Shown here piece after piece: positions 1 to 7,854 of a DNA stretch of 24,747 nt (position 1 is its first letter; the number at the start of each line of letters is the position of its first letter). A program made the translations under genes and the position numbers. The notes beneath the pieces are model-generated. The model worked only from the letters and a program-made list of their open reading frames with translations. It had not been told where the DNA came from and searched no databases. The DNA is from Akkermansiaceae bacterium UBA7890. GTDB lineage: Bacteria; Verrucomicrobiota; Verrucomicrobiia; Verrucomicrobiales; Akkermansiaceae. The stretch spans positions 1,463 through 26,209 of the forward strand of contig DLRK01000029.1 of the NCBI GenBank assembly GCA_002501065.1. The letters run 5' to 3'.

Positions 1-1
1 G

Positions 2-136
2 GGAAGAGGAGGGCGTGGTCATGGATGGGTGCCATGTGAGATCCCATGCGAAGACCACCGCAGGGAGAGAGTTATGGCTAATCGATCGAGCGATTTTGTC
101 GAAGAAGGGGCAAGAGGTGGAGTGTTGAGACTGTAA
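2..136 (+). other. Unassigned left edge, possible 3' end of an upstream gene
   Basis: Two plus-strand frames are open from the window edge. One ends in TAA at 136 and the other in TGA at 128, so this may be the tail of a gene starting outside the window. Neither short translation resembles a family I recognise, and I cannot choose between them. From 137 to 232 I see no gene, repeat or convincing promoter. Confidence 0.2.
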
Positions 137-232
137 TTTCAGGGAGATCCTCGAGGCAGTGGCTCTCCGTCCTGAATGAGTTCGCTTTCACGGATTGGGC
201 ATTGAATGACGGGGTAAATGAGGGAAAATGGA

Positions 233-294
233 GGAGGTTCCTTCACCTTTCACCCTTCGGAGGTCCCTTCACCCTTTACAGTTCCCTCACCCTT
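233..294. repeat. Three short imperfect direct repeats before the tricorn-like gene
   Basis: A 14-mer of consensus GTYCCYTCACCYTT occurs at 237-250, 263-276 and 281-294. The first two copies are each preceded by GGAGGT (233-238 and 259-264). The GGAGGT motifs lie 57 and 31 bases ahead of the chosen ATG at 296, too far to act as a normal ribosome-binding site for it. The pattern looks like a small local duplication in the leader. Whether it regulates anything is unknown. Confidence 0.5.
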
Positions 295-295
295 C

Positions 296-3200
296 ATGAG
301 ACGAGTTGCGCTTGTGGCGATCGCGCTGCAGTCACTGCCCGCATCCGGTGCAGATGGCTTGCTGGGCTACTACCGGCAACCGGCCCTGCACGGGGATACG
401 GTGATCTTCTACGCCGAGAGCGATTTGTGGAAGGTCCCGGTTGAGGGCGGGATAGCCCAGCGGTTGACCACTCATCTCGAACGGGAACGTTTCCCGTGTA
501 TCAGTCCGGACGGCAGGACCGTGGCCTTCACTGCTTCCTATGACGGCACCCATGAGATCTATCTCATGCCGTTGGAGGGCGGTCGACCAACCCGTCTGAC
601 CCATGAGGGTGTCAGCGGCCAGCGCGGTCCGCGACCGGTCTCCTGGAAGTCCAACCGCGAACTGGTCTACGCCACCTGGTACTTCGCGATACGGGATACG
701 CACCAGTTGGCGATCCTCGATATTGAGAGTGGGAAGAAGCGGGTCATTCCCCTCGAACAGGCCAGTGACGGTGAGTTTGCTAGTGACGGGAAGACACTGT
801 TCTTTGCCCGCCTGCCCCGGCAGAAAAGTTTTGCCAAGCGCTACCGGGGTGGATTGATCGAGAATCTCTGGCGGTTCCGGACCGGCGACCAGGAGGCCAT
901 TCCGCTGACTGCCGATCATGACGGGACAAGCCGGGCTCCCATGGTGTGGGGAAAGCGCCTTTATTTTTCAACCGACCGCGACGGCACGATGAACCTGTGG
1001 TCGATGAACCTGGAAGGGAAGGACCTGAAACAGCACACCGATTTCGTGGGCTGGGACGTGCTCTCTCCTTCGCTGCACGAAGGCCGGATCATCTTCCGCA
1101 ACCGGGCGGACATCTGGATATACGACGTGAAGGGGGACGCTGCGCGCAAACTCGATATCCATCTGGCGACCGACTTTGACCAGAAACGCGAACGCTGGGT
1201 GAGTAACCCGTTGTCCTATCTCAACTCCTGGTTCCTCTCGCACGACGGCAAGCGGGTGGGTCTCACCATCCGCGGGCGTGGTTACGTGGTGCCGGTCAAG
1301 CCGGGTCGCGTGGTCCGTCTGAAGCAGAAAGTGGAGAGTCGCACCCGGGACCTGCGCTTTCTTCCGGGAACCAGGGACATGATCTATCTCTCCGATCAGA
1401 GTGGGGAGATGGAGTTCTGGCGGCAACCTGCGGATGGCCTGGGGGAACCGCTGCAGGTGACGACCGGGGGCGCAACCATGCGGCACGACGGTATTCCCTC
1501 TCCGAATGGCAAGCTCCTTGCGCACACCGATCGCAACCAGATTTTGTGGATGCGGGACCTTGCCAGTGGGGTCGAATGGGAGGTCGCGCGCTCGCGGGAG
1601 GGTAACGAATGGGACTACATCGATCTCACCTGGTCGCCGGACAGTCGCTGGATCGCCTTCGCGGACACCATGGAGAACCGGACCCAGCAGATCTTTCTTT
1701 ACGATACCGGGACGAAAACGAGGCCCGTTCCGGTGACCACTGCGCGACTGGACAGCTACAGTCCGGTCTTCGGACCGGGTGGCAAGTGGCTCTACTTCCT
1801 CTCCGACCGCACCTTTCGCTCGGTGCAGGGATCGCCCTGGGGTGCCCGGCAACCGGAGCCGCTTCTGGACAAGACCACCGGGATCTTTGCCCTCGATCTG
1901 ATCGGAGGTCAGCGCTCTCCGTTCCTGGCCAAGGACGAGGGAGAACCGCCCGGAGCGGGAGAGGGCGGGGAAAAGAAGGACGTGATCAATCTGGACGGGA
2001 TCGAGAGCCGGTTGGTGGTGGTTCCGGTGGAAGCGAGCAACTACCGCCATCTCAGCAGGGCGCGGGGTAATCTCTTCTGCCTTTATTCGTCTCTTTCACT
2101 GAGCCGGAAGTCGTCCCTGGTGACCTTTCCCATCACCGCCGATGCCACCAGGCATAAGTGGACCACCGTAATGAGTGATGTCCGGGGCTTCGAACTTTCG
2201 GGAGATGAAACGACCTGCCTGGTGCGCAAGGGTGACAGCTTTTACGTCTTTGCAGCCACCGGGAAGGCGCCCAGCAACCCGACCCAGGGCAAGCTCAATC
2301 TTGGTGGATTATCGCTCAGCGTGAGTCCGGCGGAGGAATGGCGCCAGATGTTCGTGGATGCCTGGCGCATGCATCGCGACTACTTTTACGATCCCAAGAT
2401 GCACCGGGTGGACTGGGAGGAAGCGCGTCGCAGGCACGAGCCTCTTCTTCCGCTTCTGACCAGTCGCTGGGAACTCGATGACCTCATTGGCCAGATGGTC
2501 GGTGAACTCTCGGCCATGCACACCGACATTTATTCGGGTGACATCCGCGATGCCACCGACGGATCAAGTCTTGGCCACCTGGGTGCGCAATTCTCGAGGG
2601 CGGAGGAAGGCTTTCGGATTGACCATCTCTACGAAACCGATCCCGACTATCCGGCGGAGGAGGGACCACTCCTCAAGGCCGGGGTGGAGATGCAGGTGGG
2701 TGATGTGATTCTCTCGGTAGATGGGGTGCCCGCTGCTTCGGTGCGGGAGATAGGGGCCCTCCTCAAGAACAAGGCGGGTCGCAAGGTGCTCCTCGAATCG
2801 CGCCGGATCGGGGTGGGAGGAACGCGCAATTCCATCGTGGTCCCTCTTACCGTGAGCGGATTCCGCAACCTGAAGACCAGCAACTGGGAATACACCCGGC
2901 GCCTGGAAACCGAGGAGAAGGGGAAGGGTGAAATCGGCTACTTCCACATGCGTGGAATGTCAGCCTCCAACTATGCGGAATTCGTGAAGGGTTACTATCC
3001 GGTTTTCAACCGGAAGGGACTCATCATCGACATGCGCCAGAACTATGGCGGCAATATCGACAGCTGGATCCTGGGGCGCCTGAGCCGCAAGCCCTGGATG
3101 TACTGGAAAACCCGTAGCGGACGACCATTTGCCAACATGCAGTTTGCCTTCAACGGACATATGGCCGTGCTGATCGACGCCTACACAATCTCCGATGGTG

Positions 3201-3550
3201 AGGCCTTCTCGGAAGGGTTCCGGCGTCTTGGGCTGGGTCCGCTGATCGGGACCAGGACCTGGGGAGGAGGAGTCTGGCTGCGGAGCGCCACCCGGCTGGT
3301 TGACGGCGGCATGGCACGCAGTCCTGAGACCGGTGTCTACGCTCCCGATCGCACCTGGATCATCGAGGGGACGGGACTGCAGCCTGACATGGTGGTGGAC
3401 AACCTGCCCCATGAGACCTTCCGGGGGCGGGATGCGCAACTGGAGGCGGCCCTGGCCTACCTGCGGAAGAAGATCGAGGAGGATCCACCCAGGATGCCGG
3501 CGCCGCCCGATCGGCCGGACAAGTCCTTTCGTTATCCGGTCCGTCCCTGA
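296..3550 (+). CDS. Exported tricorn-type S41 serine protease
   Basis: Encodes 1084 aa, close to the roughly 1070 aa of archaeal tricorn protease, a peptidase that trims oligopeptides. The N-terminal half is repetitive beta-propeller (SPDGRTVAF, WSPDSRWIAF and FGPGGKWLYF blades). It is followed by a helical C1-like segment, a PDZ domain (around MQVGDVILSVDGVPA) and a C-terminal S41 peptidase domain. Counting from the ATG at 296, His742, Ser966-Asp967 (TISDGEAFSEGF) and Glu1024 (IIEGTGLQPD) fall almost exactly where archaeal tricorn has its catalytic His746, Ser965-Asp966 and Glu1023. The residue before the histidine is Met, where archaeal tricorn has Ser745. An in-frame start at 218 would add 26 Pro/Ser-rich residues ahead of a good signal peptide (MRRVALVAIALQSLPASGA), so 296 is preferred. 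The signal peptide implies export, unlike the cytosolic archaeal enzyme. It is monocistronic and convergent with the next operon. Confidence 0.9.
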   Translation: MRRVALVAIALQSLPASGADGLLGYYRQPALHGDTVIFYAESDLWKVPVEGGIAQRLTTHLERERFPCISPDGRTVAFTASYDGTHEIYLMPLEGGRPTRLTHEGVSGQRGPRPVSWKSNRELVYATWYFAIRDTHQLAILDIESGKKRVIPLEQASDGEFASDGKTLFFARLPRQKSFAKRYRGGLIENLWRFRTGDQEAIPLTADHDGTSRAPMVWGKRLYFSTDRDGTMNLWSMNLEGKDLKQHTDFVGWDVLSPSLHEGRIIFRNRADIWIYDVKGDAARKLDIHLATDFDQKRERWVSNPLSYLNSWFLSHDGKRVGLTIRGRGYVVPVKPGRVVRLKQKVESRTRDLRFLPGTRDMIYLSDQSGEMEFWRQPADGLGEPLQVTTGGATMRHDGIPSPNGKLLAHTDRNQILWMRDLASGVEWEVARSREGNEWDYIDLTWSPDSRWIAFADTMENRTQQIFLYDTGTKTRPVPVTTARLDSYSPVFGPGGKWLYFLSDRTFRSVQGSPWGARQPEPLLDKTTGIFALDLIGGQRSPFLAKDEGEPPGAGEGGEKKDVINLDGIESRLVVVPVEASNYRHLSRARGNLFCLYSSLSLSRKSSLVTFPITADATRHKWTTVMSDVRGFELSGDETTCLVRKGDSFYVFAATGKAPSNPTQGKLNLGGLSLSVSPAEEWRQMFVDAWRMHRDYFYDPKMHRVDWEEARRRHEPLLPLLTSRWELDDLIGQMVGELSAMHTDIYSGDIRDATDGSSLGHLGAQFSRAEEGFRIDHLYETDPDYPAEEGPLLKAGVEMQVGDVILSVDGVPAASVREIGALLKNKAGRKVLLESRRIGVGGTRNSIVVPLTVSGFRNLKTSNWEYTRRLETEEKGKGEIGYFHMRGMSASNYAEFVKGYYPVFNRKGLIIDMRQNYGGNIDSWILGRLSRKPWMYWKTRSGRPFANMQFAFNGHMAVLIDAYTISDGEAFSEGFRRLGLGPLIGTRTWGGGVWLRSATRLVDGGMARSPETGVYAPDRTWIIEGTGLQPDMVVDNLPHETFRGRDAQLEAALAYLRKKIEEDPPRMPAPPDRPDKSFRYPVRP

Positions 3551-3614
3551 AGGCAGGCTTCTGTTACCGGAACCCGCTTCTCAGGTCCCTGGGGGCCGGC
3601 ACCAGGAAAGGCGA

Positions 3615-4445
3615 CTAGAGCCGGTAGGCCCGCTGGCAGGTCTCGTGCAGGATGGCGTTCTGCTCCCCGACGCTCAGTTCGGCCACGTAGGCGCGGACGG
3701 AACTGGCCCACTGCACGTAGGAATCGAGGCGCAGGAGACAGACAGGCCAGTCGGTGCCGAAGCAGAGTCGCCCGGCACCGAACATTTCGAGTGATTCGTC
3801 GAAGTAGTTCTTGAGAGTGGCCTCGCTGATCGTCTCGTCGGTCACCTCGGTGACCATTCCGCTGATCTTGACTGCGAGGACGTTGTCCCGTTCGGCGAGG
3901 GCGGCCATGCCCTCCCGCCACCCGCTCTCGATACGTCCATTGTGGATCTCGGGCTTGGCGATGTGGTCGATGACGAAGGGTTGGGCGGGGTGGCGGTCGA
4001 CAAACTCGATGGTGGGGGGGAGATGTTTCTGGAAGATGAGGATGTCGTAGACCAGGCCGTGGTCCTGGAGCCTCTCGATACCCCGATTGAATTCCGGGTT
4101 CAGAATGAAGCTGTCGTCCGGTTCGTCCTGCACCACGTGCCGGACGGCCTTGAACTTGCGGTGATTGCTCAACCGTTCGAGGTGCTCCTCCACGTTTCCG
4201 TCGGCGAGGGGCACCCAGCCTACCACGCCCTGGATGCGGTCACATTCGTCCGCCAGCTCCAGGAGCCAGTCGGACTCCTCGATGGTCTGGCGAGCCTGTA
4301 CCACTACCGTCCCGGAGACCCCGGCGGCATCGGTATTTGTGACCAGATCGGGGAGGAGGTAGTCCCGGGCAAGGATGGAGTCGGGAGTGATCCAGGGGTA
4401 CTGCTTCGGATCGTAGTTCCAGAGGTGATGGTGGGCATCGAGCAT
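3615..4445 (-). CDS. Amidohydrolase-superfamily sugar lactonase (COG3618-like)
   Basis: Encodes 276 aa, the usual size for this TIM-barrel family, which includes L-rhamnono-, L-fucono- and galactaro-lactonases and 2-pyrone-4,6-dicarboxylate hydrolase. It opens with the HxH metal motif (His5 and His7 in LDAHHHLW). Further visible sites are VRHVVQDEP (His103), IDHIAKP (His161, Lys164) and FGTDWPV (Asp232), in the order expected for the family. There is no signal peptide, so it acts in the cytoplasm. It is the last gene of the minus-strand operon, 90 bases after the tagaturonate epimerase gene. Downstream of a sugar 1-dehydrogenase, the natural job is hydrolysis of the aldonolactone that enzyme makes. 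I infer L-galactono-lactone as substrate. L-fuconolactone and L-rhamnonolactone are alternatives that sequence alone cannot exclude. Confidence 0.82.
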   Translation of the reverse strand: MLDAHHHLWNYDPKQYPWITPDSILARDYLLPDLVTNTDAAGVSGTVVVQARQTIEESDWLLELADECDRIQGVVGWVPLADGNVEEHLERLSNHRKFKAVRHVVQDEPDDSFILNPEFNRGIERLQDHGLVYDILIFQKHLPPTIEFVDRHPAQPFVIDHIAKPEIHNGRIESGWREGMAALAERDNVLAVKISGMVTEVTDETISEATLKNYFDESLEMFGAGRLCFGTDWPVCLLRLDSYVQWASSVRAYVAELSVGEQNAILHETCQRAYRL

Positions 4446-4535
4446 GGGCCGGCGTCCAGGGTGAGGGTCTGGCGGGATCTTGTTAGGCGGGGTGGCCGCT
4501 GCTGTCCAGTGCTTCCCGCGTGCTCCGGTCTCTTC

Positions 4536-5807
4536 TCATTGCCGGGGCCGGTCTTCCTCTCCGAGGAAGAGAGGCACCATGTGGCGCTGATAAATGTTTT
4601 CGGTGACGTTTTTCCCGATGACTCCGGCATTGGCCTTGAGTGCGTCGAGGTAGGTGTCGCCGAGTTGCGCGGCCACCTTGAATCCCACATGCAGGAGCTG
4701 GCGGAAGTGCTGGTTGTAGGCCGGGTTGCTCTGGTCATGGCGGAGGGCGCCCGTATACTGTTCACTGGTCCATTCCTTGACTTCCTCCGCGCCGGGCAGT
4801 TTCGAATCATCAACGTCGATGACGGTGGCGTAGGGTTCGCAGAGGGCCTCTTTCTTCTCAAGGGCGGTGAGATAGATCTGTCTGGCAAGGGCGAGGGCTT
4901 CCCCGCCGGCCTCCGCCAGTCCGATCAGTTCCTCAAGCCAGGTGGTGCCCGCGGTCTTGATGTGAAGGCCGGCACCGGTGCGGGACAGGGCGCGCCTGAT
5001 GGGCCCGTAGATGGAGAATTTGTCGGAACCGGAGTGCACGCTGAGCTTCAGTGTTCCGGGAAGGCCATAGGCCTTGATGGCGTGGGCGATGACTGCGAGA
5101 TCGTCGTTGAATTCCTGTTCGAACCGGGCGAGGTCGCCCACATAGTCGACTCCCTTGTTGAAGCGACCGGTGAATTTTGGAGCGATGGTCTGGATGGGGA
5201 AATCCTGGTCGGCAATGGCGGCCAGAATGACGAGCATCTCGGGAGGGGTCTGGGGATCATCGGTTTCATCCATGGAGACCTCGGCGATGAAGTCCTCGCC
5301 GTCCTTTGCCCCGGCAATGTGGCGATAAATGCGGCCGGCGAGTTCGCAGGCCTTGAGAAACTGTCTGGCCGTCTTCTCGACGTCTTCACGTGTGATCCGG
5401 AGGGGAGCGGCGATGCCCTCGATCTCGATGGTTCCGATCAACTCGGGGTGCCGGTCGATGAAGGCCGCGATTTCCTCGGGGGCGGCCGGTGTGCCGATGT
5501 CGTCCGCAACGTCGATGGTATAGAAATCACAGTGGGGAAGATAGCGGTCAACGGTTCCGAGGTTGATGTGGTCCGCGTCCAGGAGGTAGTCGAAGGTCCA
5601 GCCGAGGCTGGACACGGCGGCATCGGCGGCGGCACGCGTGCCCGCCGGCTCGGAACCGACGATGAGGTGTTCGCGATTGGACTTGTTCCAGACCGGGGTA
5701 ACTGGAATGCCCCGGTCGGCGAGTTGCTGGAAGGCCCGGAGTTGGGCCTCCGCCTGGTGGGCGAAGCGGTCACCCACTCCGAAAGTGAATTTATCGATGG
5801 TTTTCAT
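4536..5807 (-). CDS. uxaE: Tagaturonate epimerase (UxaE family)
   Basis: Encodes 423 aa with the hallmarks of the UxaE family, which interconverts D-tagaturonate and D-fructuronate so that galacturonate-type carbon can enter the fructuronate/mannonate branch. Recognisable blocks are the N-terminal KFTFGVGDRFAHQ, LDADHINL, EVSMDETDDPQ, TIAPKFTGRFNKGVDY, the distinctive KLSVHSGSDKFSIY, and HIKTAGTTWLEE. Conserved Asp, Glu and His residues in these blocks fit a metal-dependent epimerase. It is cytoplasmic with no signal peptide. It starts with ATG, 96 bases after the aldo/keto reductase gene. No uxaC, uxuA or uxuB is in the window, so the rest of the pathway must lie elsewhere. The family call is from memory of conserved motifs. 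Its substrate here is inferred from that call and from the neighbours. Confidence 0.85.
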   Translation of the reverse strand: MKTIDKFTFGVGDRFAHQAEAQLRAFQQLADRGIPVTPVWNKSNREHLIVGSEPAGTRAAADAAVSSLGWTFDYLLDADHINLGTVDRYLPHCDFYTIDVADDIGTPAAPEEIAAFIDRHPELIGTIEIEGIAAPLRITREDVEKTARQFLKACELAGRIYRHIAGAKDGEDFIAEVSMDETDDPQTPPEMLVILAAIADQDFPIQTIAPKFTGRFNKGVDYVGDLARFEQEFNDDLAVIAHAIKAYGLPGTLKLSVHSGSDKFSIYGPIRRALSRTGAGLHIKTAGTTWLEELIGLAEAGGEALALARQIYLTALEKKEALCEPYATVIDVDDSKLPGAEEVKEWTSEQYTGALRHDQSNPAYNQHFRQLLHVGFKVAAQLGDTYLDALKANAGVIGKNVTENIYQRHMVPLFLGEEDRPRQ

Positions 5808-5903
5808 TGGTAGATTGTCGAATCGGCAGGGTAATGAAGCCCGTTAAGAATCATCCTTTGGTGAGCACGGCCTGGCAGAGCGGTTTCCGGGTTTGCGGAA
5901 GGC

Positions 5904-6842
5904 TTAGTTATTCTCAGGGAGGCCCTCGAGATGGCCGATGTTCCTGACGGGTTCAAAGATCCTGAGGACAGCGGCAAGAAGGTCTTCGGGGATGGGTTTC
6001 TCCAGCCACTCGGCCCACTTGCGCACATTTTCAGGATTGGCCGACCCTGCCACGCAGGTGGCGATGTCTTCGTGAGCACAGGAGAACTGGAGGGCGAGTT
6101 GGGCAATATCAACTCCCTCGTCCTGGCAGAGTTTCGCGGCGTCACGCGCGGCGTCCTTCACTTCCTCCGGTTCCTTGAGCCAGTCGGGAAGGGGGGCGTT
6201 GGTGAGCAGGCGGGCGGAGAACGGCCCCGCGTTCATCACTCCGAGGTTTTTCTCCCGGAGGCGCGGGAGCAGACTGTCGACCAGGGCCGTGTTCTGCAGG
6301 GTGTACTGGTTGTAGGAGAGAATGCAGTCGAGTTGATCTCCGGCGTGGTCGAGGACCTTGTGGAAGGTCTTCATGGGGTAGCAGGAAAATCCCACCGCCC
6401 GCACGAGTCCCTTTTCCTTCAGGGCAAGGGCGGCGGGGATGGTTTCCTCCCAGATCTGCGGAAGGTCGACGAACTCGACATCATGGAGGAGGAGAATGTC
6501 GAGGTGGTCGGTGCCGAGACGGTGCAGGGAAACATGCACACTCTCGTCGACGCGCCGGGCAGAAAAGTCGAAGTGAGTGAGTGAATAGCGTCCCAGTTTC
6601 GTGCCGAGCAGGTAGGAGTCCCGCGGAACATCCCGGAGGGCAATGCCGAGCAGGACCTCCGACATGCCGCGACCGTAGAAGGGTGAGGTGTCGATGAAGT
6701 TGATCCCGAGGTCGAGGGCCATCCGGACGGAGGCGAGCGCTTCCTCAAGGCCTACGGGGCGGAACTCCTGGCCGAGCGAGGAGGCCCCGAAGCCGAGGAT
6801 GGGGAGATCGAGTCCGGTTTTGCCGAGAGGGCGCGATTTCAT
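5904..6842 (-). CDS. Aldo/keto reductase, L-galactose (or L-fucose) 1-dehydrogenase-like
   Basis: Encodes 312 aa, a complete aldo/keto reductase (alpha/beta barrel, NAD(P)-dependent). The tetrad Asp51, Tyr56, Lys82 and His120 is present in INFIDTSPFYG, GTKLGRY and LLLHDVEF. The spacing and wording of LGFGASSLG, the DTSPFYG block, FDFSARRV, HDVEF and ILSYNQYTLQ strongly recall plant L-galactose dehydrogenase and bacterial L-fucose/D-threo-aldose dehydrogenases. These oxidise the sugar at C1 to the lactone. An in-frame GTG lies directly before the ATG at 6842. I take the ATG as the start. It is second in the operon, 38 bases after the TIM-barrel gene. The following lactonase and tagaturonate epimerase favour L-galactose over L-fucose, since only L-galactonate leads to tagaturonate. 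Substrate specificity remains inference. Confidence 0.85.
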   Translation of the reverse strand: MKSRPLGKTGLDLPILGFGASSLGQEFRPVGLEEALASVRMALDLGINFIDTSPFYGRGMSEVLLGIALRDVPRDSYLLGTKLGRYSLTHFDFSARRVDESVHVSLHRLGTDHLDILLLHDVEFVDLPQIWEETIPAALALKEKGLVRAVGFSCYPMKTFHKVLDHAGDQLDCILSYNQYTLQNTALVDSLLPRLREKNLGVMNAGPFSARLLTNAPLPDWLKEPEEVKDAARDAAKLCQDEGVDIAQLALQFSCAHEDIATCVAGSANPENVRKWAEWLEKPIPEDLLAAVLRIFEPVRNIGHLEGLPENN

Positions 6843-6880
6843 CACGGGAGTTTCTGACGGTCAGTCACAAGCAGTGATCT

Positions 6881-7693
6881 TCAGTTGATCAGGTCGCGGA
6901 AGGCCCTGATGGTCTGGAGGGCGGCGGTGTCCGGATCGGGGAGAGGGAAAATCTCGGCGGAGAGGTAACCGTCGTAGCCAATCTCCCGCAGGGCGGCGAG
7001 GACGGAGGTCATTTCGGTGTGACCAGATCCGATGGCCTGACGGTTGGAATCGGCAAAGTGGACGTGTCCCACTTTCGGTCCAGCGGCACGAAGAGCCTCC
7101 CCGAGGTCGGGTTCCTCGATATTCATGTGGAAGAGATCGGCGAGGAGGACGGTGTGATCCAGTTTGTGCTGATCGAGGTAGGCTGCGGCAGGGGCGAGTT
7201 GATTGAACTGGTTGGTTTCGTAACGATTGAGAGGTTCGTAGATGAAGGTCACCCCGTGCCGGGCAGCGCACTCATCGGCAGCTTGCAGGGCTTCAGTGAG
7301 CCAGGCCAGCGATTGATCCCGCGAAACTTCTCCTCCCCATTTGCCCTGCATCGACCCGAGGATGGCGGGCGCTCCCAGTTGTCCGCCGAAGTCGATCATG
7401 GAGAGGACGAACTCAAGGGCTTCCGTGCGTCGTCCGGGGTCCGGGTCGGTGAGGGAGAGTCCGTGCTGGACCATGCCGGCCCCGGTGCCCACCGCCGCGA
7501 TGCCAAGGTCGTGCTCGGTGGCCATGGCTTTCACAGATTCCGGATCGATGAATTCCGGACCCGGGAGAAAAAGTTCGACGGCGTCAAAGCCTAGTTTTTC
7601 TGCCCGGGCGAAGCCGTCGGGGAGGGACTGGTGAAAGACGAAGGGGCCAGCCTTGGCCTCCGGAACCTGCGCGAGGGTTATGGCGGACTTCAT
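6881..7693 (-). CDS. Sugar isomerase/epimerase-like TIM-barrel protein
   Basis: Encodes 270 aa of the xylose-isomerase-like TIM-barrel superfamily (AP endonuclease 2 fold), in the size range of D-tagatose/L-ribulose 3-epimerases and hydroxypyruvate isomerases. Likely metal ligands sit on successive strands: Glu153 (FIYEPLNRYE), Asp186/His189 (LADLFHMNIEE), His212 (HVHFADSNR) and Glu247 (LSAEIFP). This is the Glu-Asp-His-Glu set of ketose 3-epimerases. The NR following VHFADS is also typical of this group. There is no signal peptide. It is the first gene of the minus-strand operon, so it probably sits nearest the promoter in the 7694-7854 region. Its reaction is not evident: it could epimerise a ketose or ketouronate feeding the downstream enzymes. 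It is too short and too divergent to be mannonate dehydratase (UxuA). Confidence 0.8.
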   Translation of the reverse strand: MKSAITLAQVPEAKAGPFVFHQSLPDGFARAEKLGFDAVELFLPGPEFIDPESVKAMATEHDLGIAAVGTGAGMVQHGLSLTDPDPGRRTEALEFVLSMIDFGGQLGAPAILGSMQGKWGGEVSRDQSLAWLTEALQAADECAARHGVTFIYEPLNRYETNQFNQLAPAAAYLDQHKLDHTVLLADLFHMNIEEPDLGEALRAAGPKVGHVHFADSNRQAIGSGHTEMTSVLAALREIGYDGYLSAEIFPLPDPDTAALQTIRAFRDLIN

Positions 7694-7854
7694 GATGCGG
7701 CGGAGGGGGAGGGGTGGGTCTTGGATGCAGGGGAGTCAAGGGATTTCCGGAACGATCACGATGGTATTCGACGATCCAGTTTGACAGACTGCAAAAAGAC
7801 CGTGGTATGGACCTGTCAAATCGGTAGAATCCGTATCATGATGGAGGCGTCCAT
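7694..7854. promoter_or_regulatory. Divergent promoter region with TTTGACAG/CTGTCAAA inverted repeat
   Basis: This 161-base spacer separates the minus-strand sugar operon from the DUF1592 gene. It contains a perfect 8-base inverted repeat, TTTGACAG at 7780-7787 and CTGTCAAA at 7813-7820, with 25 bases between the arms. Each arm presents TTGACA, the consensus -35 hexamer, pointing inward on its own strand. On the plus strand a weak -10 (TATGGA, 7806-7811) follows after 19 bases. On the minus strand I find no good -10. The repeat could be an operator, a pair of promoter elements, or both. GGAGG at 7843-7847, seven bases before the ATG at 7855, is a clear ribosome-binding site for the DUF1592 gene. 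Confidence 0.45.

Noticed and set aside
3551..3614. Possible bidirectional terminator between the protease and lactonase genes
   Set aside because: Only a five-base complementary pair (CCTGG/CCAGG) is visible and there is no T-tract on either strand.
3942..5813. Long plus-strand open frame (623 codons) opposite the lactonase and uxaE genes
   Set aside because: It is the antisense of two genes with clear family motifs. Its translation is Gly/Val/Asp-rich without a recognisable domain, as expected from high-GC codon bias.
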